A stretch of 64,000 nucleotides of DNA, taken from contig CM032666.1 of the NCBI GenBank assembly GCA_019095985.1, positions 42,313,956 through 42,377,955 on the forward strand. The letters run 5' to 3'. Positions within the stretch are counted from its first letter, which is position 1; every line of letters begins with the position of its first letter. This DNA is from Streblospio benedicti (taxonomy: Eukaryota > Annelida > Polychaeta > Spionida > Spionidae). Shown here piece after piece: positions 10,980 to 20,519 of the stretch. A program made the position numbers and the translations under genes. The notes under the pieces are model-generated. The model ran no database searches and was not told where the DNA came from. It was given only the letters and a program-made list of their open reading frames with translations.

Positions 10980-11295
10980 GGTCAAACAGGGGTCATCGGG
11001 TCAAAATTTCATAAAATTGCATTTATCTAGATTAATAACAAATTTAGAGTAAAAACTTGTATTGACCTTAGATAGGAACATGTGTATATGGAATCCAAAT
11101 AAAACATCAGATTTTACCTTCGACCTCTCCTTCAAGGTCAAACAGGGGTCATTGTGGTCAAAATTTCATAAAATTACATTTATCTCGATTAATAACAATT
11201 TTAGAGTACCAACTTGTATTGACTTTAGATAGGAACATGTGTATGTGGAATCCAAATTAAACATCACATTTGACCTTTGACCTCTCTCTCAAGGT
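10980..11295. repeat. Two-copy 156-bp tandem repeat
   Basis: Two diverged units start GTCAAACAGGGGTCAT at 10981 and 11137. Each has a TTTCATAAAATT block, a TAGATAGGAACATGTGTAT-like block and a CCTCTC end. The pair looks non-coding. A third, partial unit may follow at 11296. Confidence 0.8.
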
Positions 11296-11431
11296 TACAT
11301 TAGTATGTCAATTTCAGGAACTTTGTTCATTTTTGAGTTTGTGAAAGAAATGAGCAGCTTTAAACATTTTATTTGTTTATTGACCAAATGTAACCTTGTG
11401 TAACCAAAATTGACATGGAATCATGCAGTTA

Positions 11432-11703
11432 TGGAGTGTTCATAAAGTAGGCTACACAGGAGGGGGAGGGGGGGGGGGATGGGGGCGGTGGGAACTATAG
11501 GGTCAGTAATTTTTCAAACTCGATGAGTGTTTCGATTTTGTCTTCCCAACCTTGCATGGTTAAAACTTTTCTGGTCTCACTGTCATAAAAAGCTTTAGGG
11601 TCCTCGATCTCCCCTGCCCTGGCATATGCGAAACATTTTTGGTCTTCCCCTCAATTTTACCGACCCTTCCTCGCCAGTAGGCCTCTACTTTGTGAACACT
11701 CCC
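11432..11703. mobile_element. 272-bp Harbinger-like MITE
   Basis: Inverted ends read GGAGTGTTCATAAAGT on the left and GGGAGTGTTCACAAAGT from the right. TTA flanks both ends (11429-11431, 11704-11706), the target duplication typical of PIF/Harbinger elements. The interior has a long G tract (11461-11487) and no coding frame. A partial relative lies at 21468-21605. Confidence 0.7.
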
Positions 11704-12195
11704 TTACATAATTTTGGTGATTCTTCCATTTATCACATAAAATTGATTTTCTAATAGCTACATATTTTTTTGCTTCTGTTAAGTTTCTACTTTCAGACGC
11801 TCTTCAATGTGTGGAGACTCTATCTTCACTTTGTACCATAGATCTACCTCTTGTGACTGAAAATGCAGTTTTATTAACATGTATGACGATTGTAACTGAT
11901 GTCAATTAATGGTGAAGCTGTATAATTGGTGATCAAATCAGGCTACATTAGATTTATCCATGATTAGATTGGTAAACACGTACAATCAAAATATGCATAG
12001 AATATATCACATATAATCACAGACAATCTGGACTGTCATGTGATGTAGATTTACGTTCCTCATGACCAGATGAACAAGAAAGCTTACATAGATATATTGG
12101 AATTAATTGATTTGGGTTTTAGAATTGACTAAAAGAATACATTTGTGGGATGGAGAGCAAAAGGGCAATAATTGGTCATGGGACTGTAAGAAAGT

Positions 12196-12198
<3 letters not shown>

Positions 12199-12248
<50 letters not shown>
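12199..12248 (+). repeat. Poly-T tract (poly-A on minus strand)
   Basis: About 50 T residues. Just right of it, 12293-12455 codes on the plus strand for a stretch ending KLRTFRLFEME, which resembles C-terminal LINE-type polyprotein tails. This could be a very short LINE relic (low confidence); the T tract is in the wrong sense to be its tail. Confidence 0.8.
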
Positions 12249-12249
<1 letters not shown>

Positions 12250-12437
12250 GGGGGATTGGAGAAGATCATCTGTGGTTAACAGACGGTATTCTGTGAACAA
12301 TAAGGTACTGATAGAGAGAAGTAAAGCAACTCTTATGAAGAATATTGAAGAAATCTGGAAATGGAGAGTTTCAAATTCACAAAAAGCCGACAATTCACAA
12401 CCTAAACTGAGAACTTTCAGACTATTTGAAATGGAAG

Positions 12438-12469
12438 TGGCTAGGGAGCTGACGTCGGCTCCCTAGCCA
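12438..12469. repeat. Perfect 12-bp-stem hairpin
   Basis: TGGCTAGGGAGC (12438-12449) is followed by an 8-base loop TGACGTCG and its exact complement (12458-12469). The loop contains a CRE-like TGACGTC. It could be the end of a small element; no function is shown. Confidence 0.7.
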
Positions 12470-12752
12470 ATCCACTGTGGGTAGGTTAGGTAGCCGACAT
12501 TTTTTGTTTTTTGTTTTTTATATTAAAGAATCTTTTGAATTACGTAACTCATTATTGATTCAGAATAATTAACTATATACTGACTTGCTTTTGGTTTCCT
12601 TGTTTGTATACGTGGTATTTAAGCCAACTAGGCTGGCTGCTATAACGTTTAATTGTACTGTTGTTTAATACCAGGTGTCAATTAGTAAATAGATAAATAA
12701 TATTAGATAATGATAATTGATATTAGAGGATTCTCCCACTCTATATGGCTAT

Positions 12753-12866
12753 ATCACATAGCCTCTGCGGGACTCGAACCCTGGACCACCACCACTGTGG
12801 CACATATTATCTAGTTCACTAGCTAGCATTTAACACAGGTGCATTAGACAACTCGGCCAACGTGAC
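12753..12866 (-). repeat. Degenerate tRNA-like sequence (Ser/Leu type), probable SINE head
   Basis: The minus strand starts GTCACGTTGGCCGAGTTG, with an A-box like tRNA-Ser/Leu, and carries a B-box GGTTCGAGTCC (12771-12781). The ends GTCACGT and ATGTGAT can pair as an acceptor stem with G-U pairs. The T stem is mismatched and the middle is about 30 nt too long, so I call it a tRNA-derived repeat or pseudogene, not a working tRNA. Confidence 0.6.
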
Positions 12867-12961
12867 ACAACCAAAAGCTGTGTCATTCAAACTGAGGATG
12901 TTCATGATCCTGTAACAGCGAACCTTGACTTTTTGTGTCGAAAATGTGCATGCGTAAGATA

Positions 12962-13123
12962 AAATCTGGGGGGCCCTAGCACCTAGCACTAGCACCCCCT
13001 CCCATTTCCCATCAAAATACTTCTTTTCATAGGTTTTCTACACATACGCCATCGACCGCGCCTATGAAACCCATGAACTACCTTAAGTGCGCCGCCCCCT
13101 TTTTGCATAAACCTGGATCTGCC
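12962..13123 (-). mobile_element. Short inverted-repeat element GGCA-type, copy 1
   Basis: The reverse complement aligns over its length with 41273-41431, sharing GGCAGATCCAGG/GGCATATCCAGG starts, an ATGGGTTTCAT block, a CCTATGAAAA block and a G-rich right part. The family looks like a MITE of about 160 bp. Confidence 0.6.
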
Positions 13124-13131
13124 ATTGCGTA

Positions 13132-14244
13132 TAGGACCGATCCCTGTTTGATCACTGTTTAACACACCATGTAAAAAAGTGATGGACACAAGTGTGTTCG
13201 ACGACTACATAAACCACACTGATCTATTGGGCCATTATCGATTTAAAGAGAACATATAGCTATGTGAGTAGCCAATACTTGGATTTGGGTGCCAAAACTT
13301 CCACAAAGTAGGAGCAACCATATACTTTAGAACACAATCAGAAGACATATACATCAGATTTCTATGTGCATGGACATCAATTCCATTGAAATGTGTTCTT
13401 TGAGAAGCCCGTGCAACAGCAACTATGATACTGAATTACTGATCCACCCGACTGATATCATAAATCACAGAAAGTCTCATTTCCGGTTCCTAGAACGAAT
13501 TCCTATTGTCATGATGAAAGGTTTGCAATATTACCCATCATACCCCCATCGAACGAACAGTAGGTCTCACTGAGATTATTACACGGGAGCTGCATTAGCA
13601 ATAAGCTATGGTGATCGAGTGCGTCCAAACACTCGGTCAACATTGATAAGAATTCGACTTATTCGTAAATCCGTGCAATTGGCGAGTGATCTCTCCAAGT
13701 GCCATGGCAGCCGACTGAAATGCACAATATTCTTGATTGGAAACCACTTGTATGAGTAGAGGCAAGGGATACTAAAGCCCAAAAGAATGGGCCAATAAAT
13801 TTGCATAGCTACCAAAGACACGTGTACGGTGCAGTCTAAAAGTTGCAAGCCATGATACGCTGTTGATTCTTGCATTCAGTGGTATATATGATCATGATGT
13901 GTAGTCACTTTATACATATATCATGTCTCATTTTCTATATTAATGGGTCATCAATGAAATGAACAAAGAAGTCCTAGATTCCTTAATTAGCTGCTTCATT
14001 TATTTAAGGCAGGTCATTAGTAATTAACCTACATTTAGGAAATGAACTTGTTAATACACCGAGTTGGTCTTTTGGATAAATTGACATCATTAAGTCAATG
14101 TCACTGATAAAGAATCCAATCACACGTGGAGCAACGATGAGTGTGGAACTCTGAGATTGGGAAGAATAACAATGCAGTCAGGGCATACAACAGACTGTGC
14201 AATGGTTAAAATGTAAAGATCTTTGCAAATATTAACAGAAAACT
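13132..14244. other. Intergenic, upstream of the CARD-like gene
   Basis: No supported gene. The open frames at 13364-13573 and 13606-13875 have no recognised domain and no splice context. This stretch presumably includes the promoter of the gene at 14245. Confidence 0.5.
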
Positions 14245-14733
14245 ATGGAGCCTTACAGGTCGGTTTTAAGGAGAAAGAAACATGTGTTGTCTACGCTTTT
14301 AAACGTAGATGATGCCATTTTGGATTCATGTGTAAAATGTAATCTGCTCAGCCCAACTGAAGCCAGCGCAATTAAGGTAAGAATAATTCTTGATTAAAAG
14401 CTTTACCATCACCAAGCGTTAGAAGTGGTTGGGTAAGAACATCTAATGACAACTGTTCTGTCTGGTGAACACACCATAAACTCATCACTAAACCTGATTT
14501 ATCACTCGAAGATTAAAATACAGAGAAACAGCCTATGTTTAATACGTTAGGACCTATTGTTTCAGAATGAGACTACAAACACAGAAAAGGTTTCAAAACT
14601 TGTTGAGCAAGCTGCAGTTTCAGACCACGCAACATTTACACAGTTTTGTGATGTCGTGGGCACCAAGAACCAATGGCTGCAAGAAGACTTACTAGCAGAA
14701 ATAAAAAGCAGAACTTGGGTCTCTACAAATTGA
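14245..14733 (+). CDS. Small CARD-like death-fold protein, two exons
   Basis: Exon 1 (14245-14376, donor AAG|GTAAGA) and exon 2 (14566-14733, acceptor TTTCAG) join in phase 0 to a 99-residue protein. It reads as a single CARD: a basic helix 1 (MEPYRSVLRRKKHVLSTLL), an ILDSCVKCNLLSPTEASAIK block matching the helix 2-3 pattern of CARDs (I/L-D-x-L-x-x-x-x-V-L-T-x-x-E), a KVSKLVEQA helix 4, a TFTQFCDVV helix 5 (the usual AFxxFCxxL) and a final LQEDLLAEI helix. CARDs form homotypic complexes in apoptosis and innate signalling in the cytosol. No other domain is present, so it could be a CARD-only decoy or adaptor, or the end of a longer gene: an AG (ACAG) lies 5 bases before the ATG and might be a splice acceptor. 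Assignment rests on pattern, not on a search. Confidence 0.65.
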
Positions 14734-15049
14734 AGGGTAATATTGCAATAAATTCACGCAGCACATTCATTCTAGAGGTTTAATTTAGCGAAGAGTCATT
14801 TTGACTTTCTTGGGGGGGGGGGGCGGTTGGTTTTCGGGAGGAATTAGTTTTTAAAGTCTGACCCCCCCCCCCCCATATCATGTTGAAAAGAAAAGTCTGA
14901 CACCCCCCCCCCCTACGTAAATGATATTGAAACTATGACCTCCAGTATACCGGCTATTGTACACATTTATACATAGCTACATAAACAAGCAACAACAGTA
15001 CATTTAGTATATTCTAATTTAATATTTACCTTTTCTTTACCTTCTTTAC
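14734..15049. other. Short intergenic stretch with G and C tracts
   Basis: Runs of 10-14 G or C occur at about 14812-14823, 14863-14875 and 14903-14913, separated by the direct repeat AAAGTCTGAC. The tracts resemble those inside the inverted-repeat elements near 11470 and 47090. No gene. Confidence 0.6.
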
Positions 15050-18000
15050 CTTCTTCTGGCATGGGAAACCCGCAGGCGAGCCTAGAGAACATGGAGTGGG
15101 TTTCGCTGTCAGGAATAGCTTGATGAGTAGCATTGTTCAACCTTCCGAGGGCACTGAAAGAATCCTGGCACTCAAACTCAACACCCCAGCCGGACTTGCC
15201 AACCTGATAAGTGCCTATGCCCCTACACTGACCTCACAGGATGATGCCAAGGACAAGTTCTATGACGAACTTGACACAACTCTTAGCCACTGCCCACCCA
15301 AAGAGTTTCTGTACATACTCGGAGACTTCAATGCAAGAGTTGGAGCAGACCACCAGTCATGGCCCACTTGTCTTGGAATGTTTGGCATTGGAAAAATGAA
15401 CAGCAATGGACAGCGCTTGCTGGAGCTCTGTTGTCACCACAATCTGTGCATAACCAACACCTTCTTCCACACCAAGCCACAACACAAGGTCTCCTGGAGG
15501 CACCCCAGGTCAAAGCACTGGCACCAACTTGATCTCATAATCACCAGACGCTCATGCTTACCTGAAATCAAGTTAACTCGCACCTACCACAGTGCCGACT
15601 GCGATACTGACCACTCGCTAGTGTGCAGCAAGGTTAAACTCCAGGCAAAGAGGCTATGCCACTCTAGAGCAGAAGGTAGAGCACGCATTGATGTAAGTGG
15701 CACAAGCAATGAAGAAAAGGTTGCAGAGTTTGAAGTCATCCTGAAGAAAAAGCCTCCAGGGTCCCCCTACAGCCACTGCCAAAGAAAGGTGGGAGCACTT
15801 CAGAGATGTTGTCTATGATGCCGCATTAAACACCTTTGGTAAAAAGATCAGCAAGTCCGCAGACTGGTTTGAGGCATATTCAGAAGATATGAAACCCCTA
15901 ATCGAGGACAAGAGGAGAGCCCTGTCATCATATAAAGCTAGCCCCAGTAAAAGGAACCTGCAGACCCTACAGGCTGCCAGAAGCTTAGTCCAGCAGACAG
16001 CTAGACGCTGTGCTAACAACTACTGGCTACAGCTCTGCTCGAAAATACAAACAGCAGCAGACACTGGCAACATCAGAGGGATGTATGATGGTATCAAACT
16101 GGCGCTAGGACCCATCCATAAAAAGACTGCCCCTCTTAAGTCTTCCACAGGTACTATCATCCAAGACCGCTCAAAGCAGATGGACCGCTGGGTAGAACAC
16201 TACTCTGAACTCTACACCAGAGAGAACATGGTTTCAGAAAATGCCCTGAATGCAGAATGCCTACCCACTTTAGAAGACTTGGACAGAGAGCCAACTGTCA
16301 CAGAACTCCACAAAGCCCTAGATCGCCTTGCATCTGGCAAAGCACCTGGAAGGGATGGTATCCCAGCTGAGATCCTGAAATGCTGCAAGGAGAACATCAT
16401 CCCAGAACTGCATGAGATTTTGTGCCTGTGTTGGAGAGAAGGAGCAGTGCCACAAGATATGCGTGATGCTAACATCACCACACTGTATAAAAACAAAGGT
16501 GATAGAAGTGATTGCAATAATTTCCGCGGCATCTCCCTTCTAAGCATTGTTGGAAAACTCTTTGCCCGATTCGCCTTGAAGAGGTTACAAACGCTGGCAG
16601 AGCGAGTCTACCCTGAATCTCAGTGTGGGTTCGGTCACAAAGGTCCACCATCGACATGGTCTTCTCTGTGCTTCAGTTACAAGAAAAGTGCAGAGAGCAG
16701 AGGAAACCACTGTTCATTGCTTTCATCGACCTCACGAAAGCTTTTGATTTGGTCAGCAGAGATGGACTCTTCAAGATCCTTGCCAAGATAGGGTGCCCAC
16801 CAAAGCTACTAAGCATCATAAAGTCCTTCCATGATGAGATGAAGGGCACTGTTGTCTTTGATGGCTCCACCTCCAAACCATTTAACATCTCAAGTGGTGT
16901 GAAGCAAGGCTGTGTCCTGGCACCGACACTCTTTGGCATATTCTTCGCCGTCATGCTGAAGTATGCTTTCGGAGACTCCACAGAAGGCATCTACCTGCGG
17001 ACAAGAGCAGATGGCAAACTCTTTAACCTCGCTAGGCTGAAAGCAAAGTCCAAAACACAAGTTAAATGCCTCCGAGAATTCCTCTTTGCTGATGATGCTG
17101 CAGTCACGGCACACTCAGAGGAGGACCTGCAACAGCTCATGAATCGCTTCAGCCATGCTTGCCAGGAATTTGGGCTGACTATCAGCCTGAAAAAGACCCA
17201 AGTCATGGCACAAGGTATTGATGGCCAACCCCACATCTCCCTCTCAAACCATGCACTCGATGTCGTACATGACTTTGTGTATCTGGGAACTACCATCTCA
17301 GACTCCCTGTCCCTCGAATCAGAACTGAACAAGAGGATTGGCAAAGCTGCCACCACCATGGCAAGGCTTAAAAAGAGAGTATGGACCAACAGCAAAATCA
17401 CAACTAATACCAAGATCCAGGTATACAGTGCTTGCGTTGTAAGCACTCTCTTGTATGCCAGCGAAGCCTGGGCAACACGAGCCAGACAGGAGCACAAACT
17501 CAACGCCTTTCACATGCGATGCCTGAGACATATCCTAGGTATCAAGTGGCAAGACAAAGTCCCCAACACCACAGTTCTGGAGAGATCTGGCATGCCAAGC
17601 ATGTACTGCTTGCTCAAGCAGAGACGTATGCGCTGGCTTGGACATGTCTCACGTATGCAAGATGGTCGGATTCCAAAGGACCTCCTGTATGGAGAACTTG
17701 CTGATGGAGACAGACCCAGGGGGAGGCCACAACTGAGATATAAAGATGTATGTAAACGGGACATGAAAGCGTTGAGTATTAACATAGATACATGGGAAAC
17801 CCTTTCATCGGAACGCTCAGTGTGGAAACACACAGTACACACTGGACTATCAGACTATGAGACTAGCCTTCAGGGGAAACTCGAAGAAAAAAGAGGCGAA
17901 CCAGAAATGAGGCACGAATGAGAGACAAGTCCCCCTCCACCTTCATGTGCACACACTGCCAGAAAGACTGTCACTCCCGAATAGGGCTGCACAGCCACAC

Positions 18001-18060
18001 CCGACGTTGCATCAGACCAACAGTATGCAGACCATAGTCTTCCGAGACTGAAGCAGCATC
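15050..18060 (+). mobile_element. 5'-truncated non-LTR retrotransposon (LINE) with AP endonuclease and RT
   Basis: The sequence opens inside the endonuclease (TFFWHGK from 15050). Motifs seen are ILGDFNARVG, LDLIITRR and DTDHSLV (APE-type, DNA nicking), then RT blocks with NFRGISLLS, LTKAFDLVSRDG, SSGVKQGCVLAP and the catalytic FADD (17090). A C-terminal finger CTHCQKDC...HSHTRRC is coded at 17950-18018. Three frameshifts are evident, near 15760, 16630 and 17910, so no intact product is possible. The 3' end near 18060 carries CATAGTCTTCCGAGACTGAA, a tail I associate with this LINE type. The clade (CR1/RTE-like) is not resolved. Confidence 0.88.
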
Positions 18061-18063
18061 TCA

Positions 18064-19170
18064 TAACACACCAATCAGGTGGTTACTGCAGTCGGATTGA
18101 CAATGTTCTGTTGAGGAAGAAAGATTTGAAAGTATCTAAGAACATTAAGGTGTGAAGAATTCGTACCTGAGCACTGGCTCTTAGTCTGTGGTCTGTTATT
18201 GAAACTGTTACCACCCAACGTCAAAAGTGCACCCCAAAGCTGCATATTTGAAAGCTCAAAGACCAGACATGCAAAACAGAGTTTTCAAGTGAAATTAATG
18301 AGCTCCTCCAGACATTCAGTCTGACAGATACTGTGGAAGAGTCATGGCTGAACCTAAAAAAGGGGTTACTTGAATAACAGAGAAAGTACAATGTATGTGG
18401 TTGGTCAAAGAAAGTGCCCCCTAGGAAGCACACTTGGTGGTGGAATAATGAAGTGGGTTCAGCAATACAGGAAAACAGGAGGTGTTGGAAGCATGGAAGA
18501 CGACTGGGATAGATAAAAATGTGTTTATAGCCGCCACGTGAACTGCAGAATACCATGGAGAGCAAGCATAACATCTATCGCATTGCAAAGCAAATTCGAA
18601 GACAAAATCAAGATGTGACTGGTGACAAGCGTGTGTGAAACGATCTTGGGGAGATAGCAATGGATGATGAGGCGAAGAAGCTTGTGCAGAAACAGCACTA
18701 TGAGAGACTTCTCAATGCGGAGTTTCCCTGGGACCGAAATATTGTCAAAGGTAAGCCCTGTTGAGTGTCTCTGGGAAGATGGGCATTGAAACAGTGAGAC
18801 TCTCGAAGTGTGGGAAAGCTGCGGGGCCTTCTGCTATAGTGGCAGAAATGCTGAAGACTGCAGGTCCAAGATGTTTTACAGTCCTCACACAACTACTTGA
18901 TTAATATCATAGTAGTAGAAGGCCATATGCCATCTGACTGTGAAGAAAGTTTCATAATAAACCTGTACACAGGTAAAGGTGATGCTCTGGATAGAGGTTT
19001 TTTTGCATGGCCCAAAACGTTTAGACCAGGTCATGAAGAGACTAGAGAGAATTGCTGCAAAATTCATCCAAGGGATGCATAAATGACATGCAGTTTGGCG
19101 TAGACACTCTACTTCTCGTTTATTGACCTTGAAAAAGCCTTTGATTGAGTTCCAAGAGAGGACTTTAAAT
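18064..19170 (+). mobile_element. Old LINE remnant of a second family
   Basis: Translated plus-strand pieces keep LINE order: endonuclease end (SRIDNVLLRKKDLKVSKNIKV), linker, RT entry (KCGKAAGPSAIVAEMLKTAG), a PSDCEESFIINLYTGKGDAL block and FIDLEKAFD (19120-19145). Many stops and frame changes are present and the RT catalytic half is missing, so this is an old, 3'-truncated relic. Its motifs differ from the LINE at 15050-18060. Confidence 0.75.
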
Positions 19171-19231
19171 GTCTTGCTTTAAACGCATGTTGATGATTAT
19201 ATTGATTCTATTTTTAAATGTAGATGTTCAT

Positions 19232-19232
<1 letters not shown>

Positions 19233-19330
<98 letters not shown>

Positions 19331-19352
19331 ACGCACACGCACACGCACACGC

Positions 19353-19412
<60 letters not shown>
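19233..19412. repeat. (CA)n microsatellite with an internal (GCACAC)n block
   Basis: About 180 bp of pure CA, interrupted at 19321-19356 by six or so GCACAC units that make a higher-order hexamer. Long open frames of repeated Thr-His or Val-Cys in this stretch are artefacts of the repeat. It ends 63 bp before a splice acceptor of the next gene. Confidence 0.97.
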
Positions 19413-19414
<2 letters not shown>

Positions 19415-19497
19415 GTGTAAACTCTGGAATCATGCACTCATGATACTATGCATACTAACTTATTTTATTTTGTAGGTATATTCAAACAGAGGCAGCC

Positions 19498-20436
19498 ATG
19501 ATGGTTCATCGAAGGTTCGGTAGGAGTAGACGAATATCTGAGATGGACAAAAGACACATGGCATCTCTTATTGCAACAAAAGTTCAATCTACAAAGGAGG
19601 CATGCAGACGACAATTAACCCAAGCACAGCAGAATCTAGAGCAGCTAGAGCAAGCTTATAAAAATATGCAAACTCAGGTGGGCAACCTCAGTACAAAATT
19701 ACGCCAGTTCATTCGACACCACGATGTTGTTCTGTATGACCCTATGCTTGACTTGAGATCTACAACGCAAGCTTTATTAAATTTGTCGATGGAAGACGAT
19801 AAAGAAGCACTCCATGAGTTGGAGGAACAATTGGACTTTTTGTTAGCTAGATTCAATCGTTTGCTGGCCGAACGAACGTCGATGGTGAAAGATCGACAGA
19901 AGCTAGGGAATGTTCTTAACTTGAAATTGAATGGTCCTCTGAATGAATCACTCGTTGACAAATTGAAGAAGATTCGTGAGGAAAATGAAAACATGGTGAA
20001 GTATCTCCGACAAAAAGTGATTAATCTAGAAGATAAAGTTAATAAGAGCGAGGCTACTGTCGGTGATAAGGAGAAATTGATAGCTAAGCTGAGGTCTGAT
20101 ATGGAGGGTCTAGAAAATGAGTTGCTAACATTCAAGAAAAACATAGACACCATGTACATTCAGTCTTCCTCGATGACGAGCATTAATGAAGAGAGTAGAC
20201 GAAAATCAAGCCATTCCAGCCGCACTTCTTCCACCACTTCTCTAGAAAAGCGTATAAGTGGCTTGTCTATGTCTAGCAGTTCATGCGATTCCTTACTTTC
20301 TGCTACCATAAAATTGAAACCTGGAAGGGATGACATAGAGAAGTTGAATCTTCCACCTATTAATCCAGGTACTCCCATGTCATCTCCTGGTCAAACAAGG
20401 AAAAGGTTTCACCGATGCTCCTCTGATAGGAATTAA
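19498..20436 (+). CDS. Coiled-coil protein with Ser-rich tail (unrecognised)
   Basis: A 312-codon open frame. A splice acceptor (TTTATTTTGTAG) lies 23 bp upstream and the frame stays open to it, so this may be the last exon of a longer gene with unseen upstream exons. From the Met at 19498 the first 22 residues are basic; residues 25-70 and 100-225 are heptad-rich coiled coil with many Glu, Lys and Leu; residues 225-312 are a disordered Ser-rich tail (SSHSSRTSSTTS). There is no membrane segment or enzyme motif. It probably acts as a structural or scaffold protein. The stop is at 20434-20436. Codon use and long continuity support a real host exon. Confidence 0.8.
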   Translation: MMVHRRFGRSRRISEMDKRHMASLIATKVQSTKEACRRQLTQAQQNLEQLEQAYKNMQTQVGNLSTKLRQFIRHHDVVLYDPMLDLRSTTQALLNLSMEDDKEALHELEEQLDFLLARFNRLLAERTSMVKDRQKLGNVLNLKLNGPLNESLVDKLKKIREENENMVKYLRQKVINLEDKVNKSEATVGDKEKLIAKLRSDMEGLENELLTFKKNIDTMYIQSSSMTSINEESRRKSSHSSRTSSTTSLEKRISGLSMSSSSCDSLLSATIKLKPGRDDIEKLNLPPINPGTPMSSPGQTRKRFHRCSSDRN

Positions 20437-20513
20437 AAAGATACAACAGATTTTTTAAAAATGTTAAATAATTAAACTTGGCGAATTGATTGAAGGTGAC
20501 TATTAACAAATAG

Positions 20514-20519
20514 AATAAA
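20514..20519 (+). terminator. Polyadenylation signal AATAAA of the coiled-coil gene
   Basis: AATAAA lies 78 bp after the stop codon of the 312-codon frame; another AATAAA-like site follows near 20698. Confidence 0.55.

Noticed and set aside
12107-12466. 119-codon frame with a poly-Phe run
   Set aside because: It reads through the poly-T tract; only the last 50 residues look LINE-like, and that is too little to call a gene.
12753-12866. Possible functional tRNA-Ser/Leu gene
   Set aside because: The A and B boxes are good, but the T stem is mismatched and the middle is too long, so it was kept only as a tRNA-derived repeat.
19169-19475. Open frames coding for repeated Thr-His, Val-Cys or Val-Arg
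   Set aside because: They are translations of the CA microsatellite on both strands.
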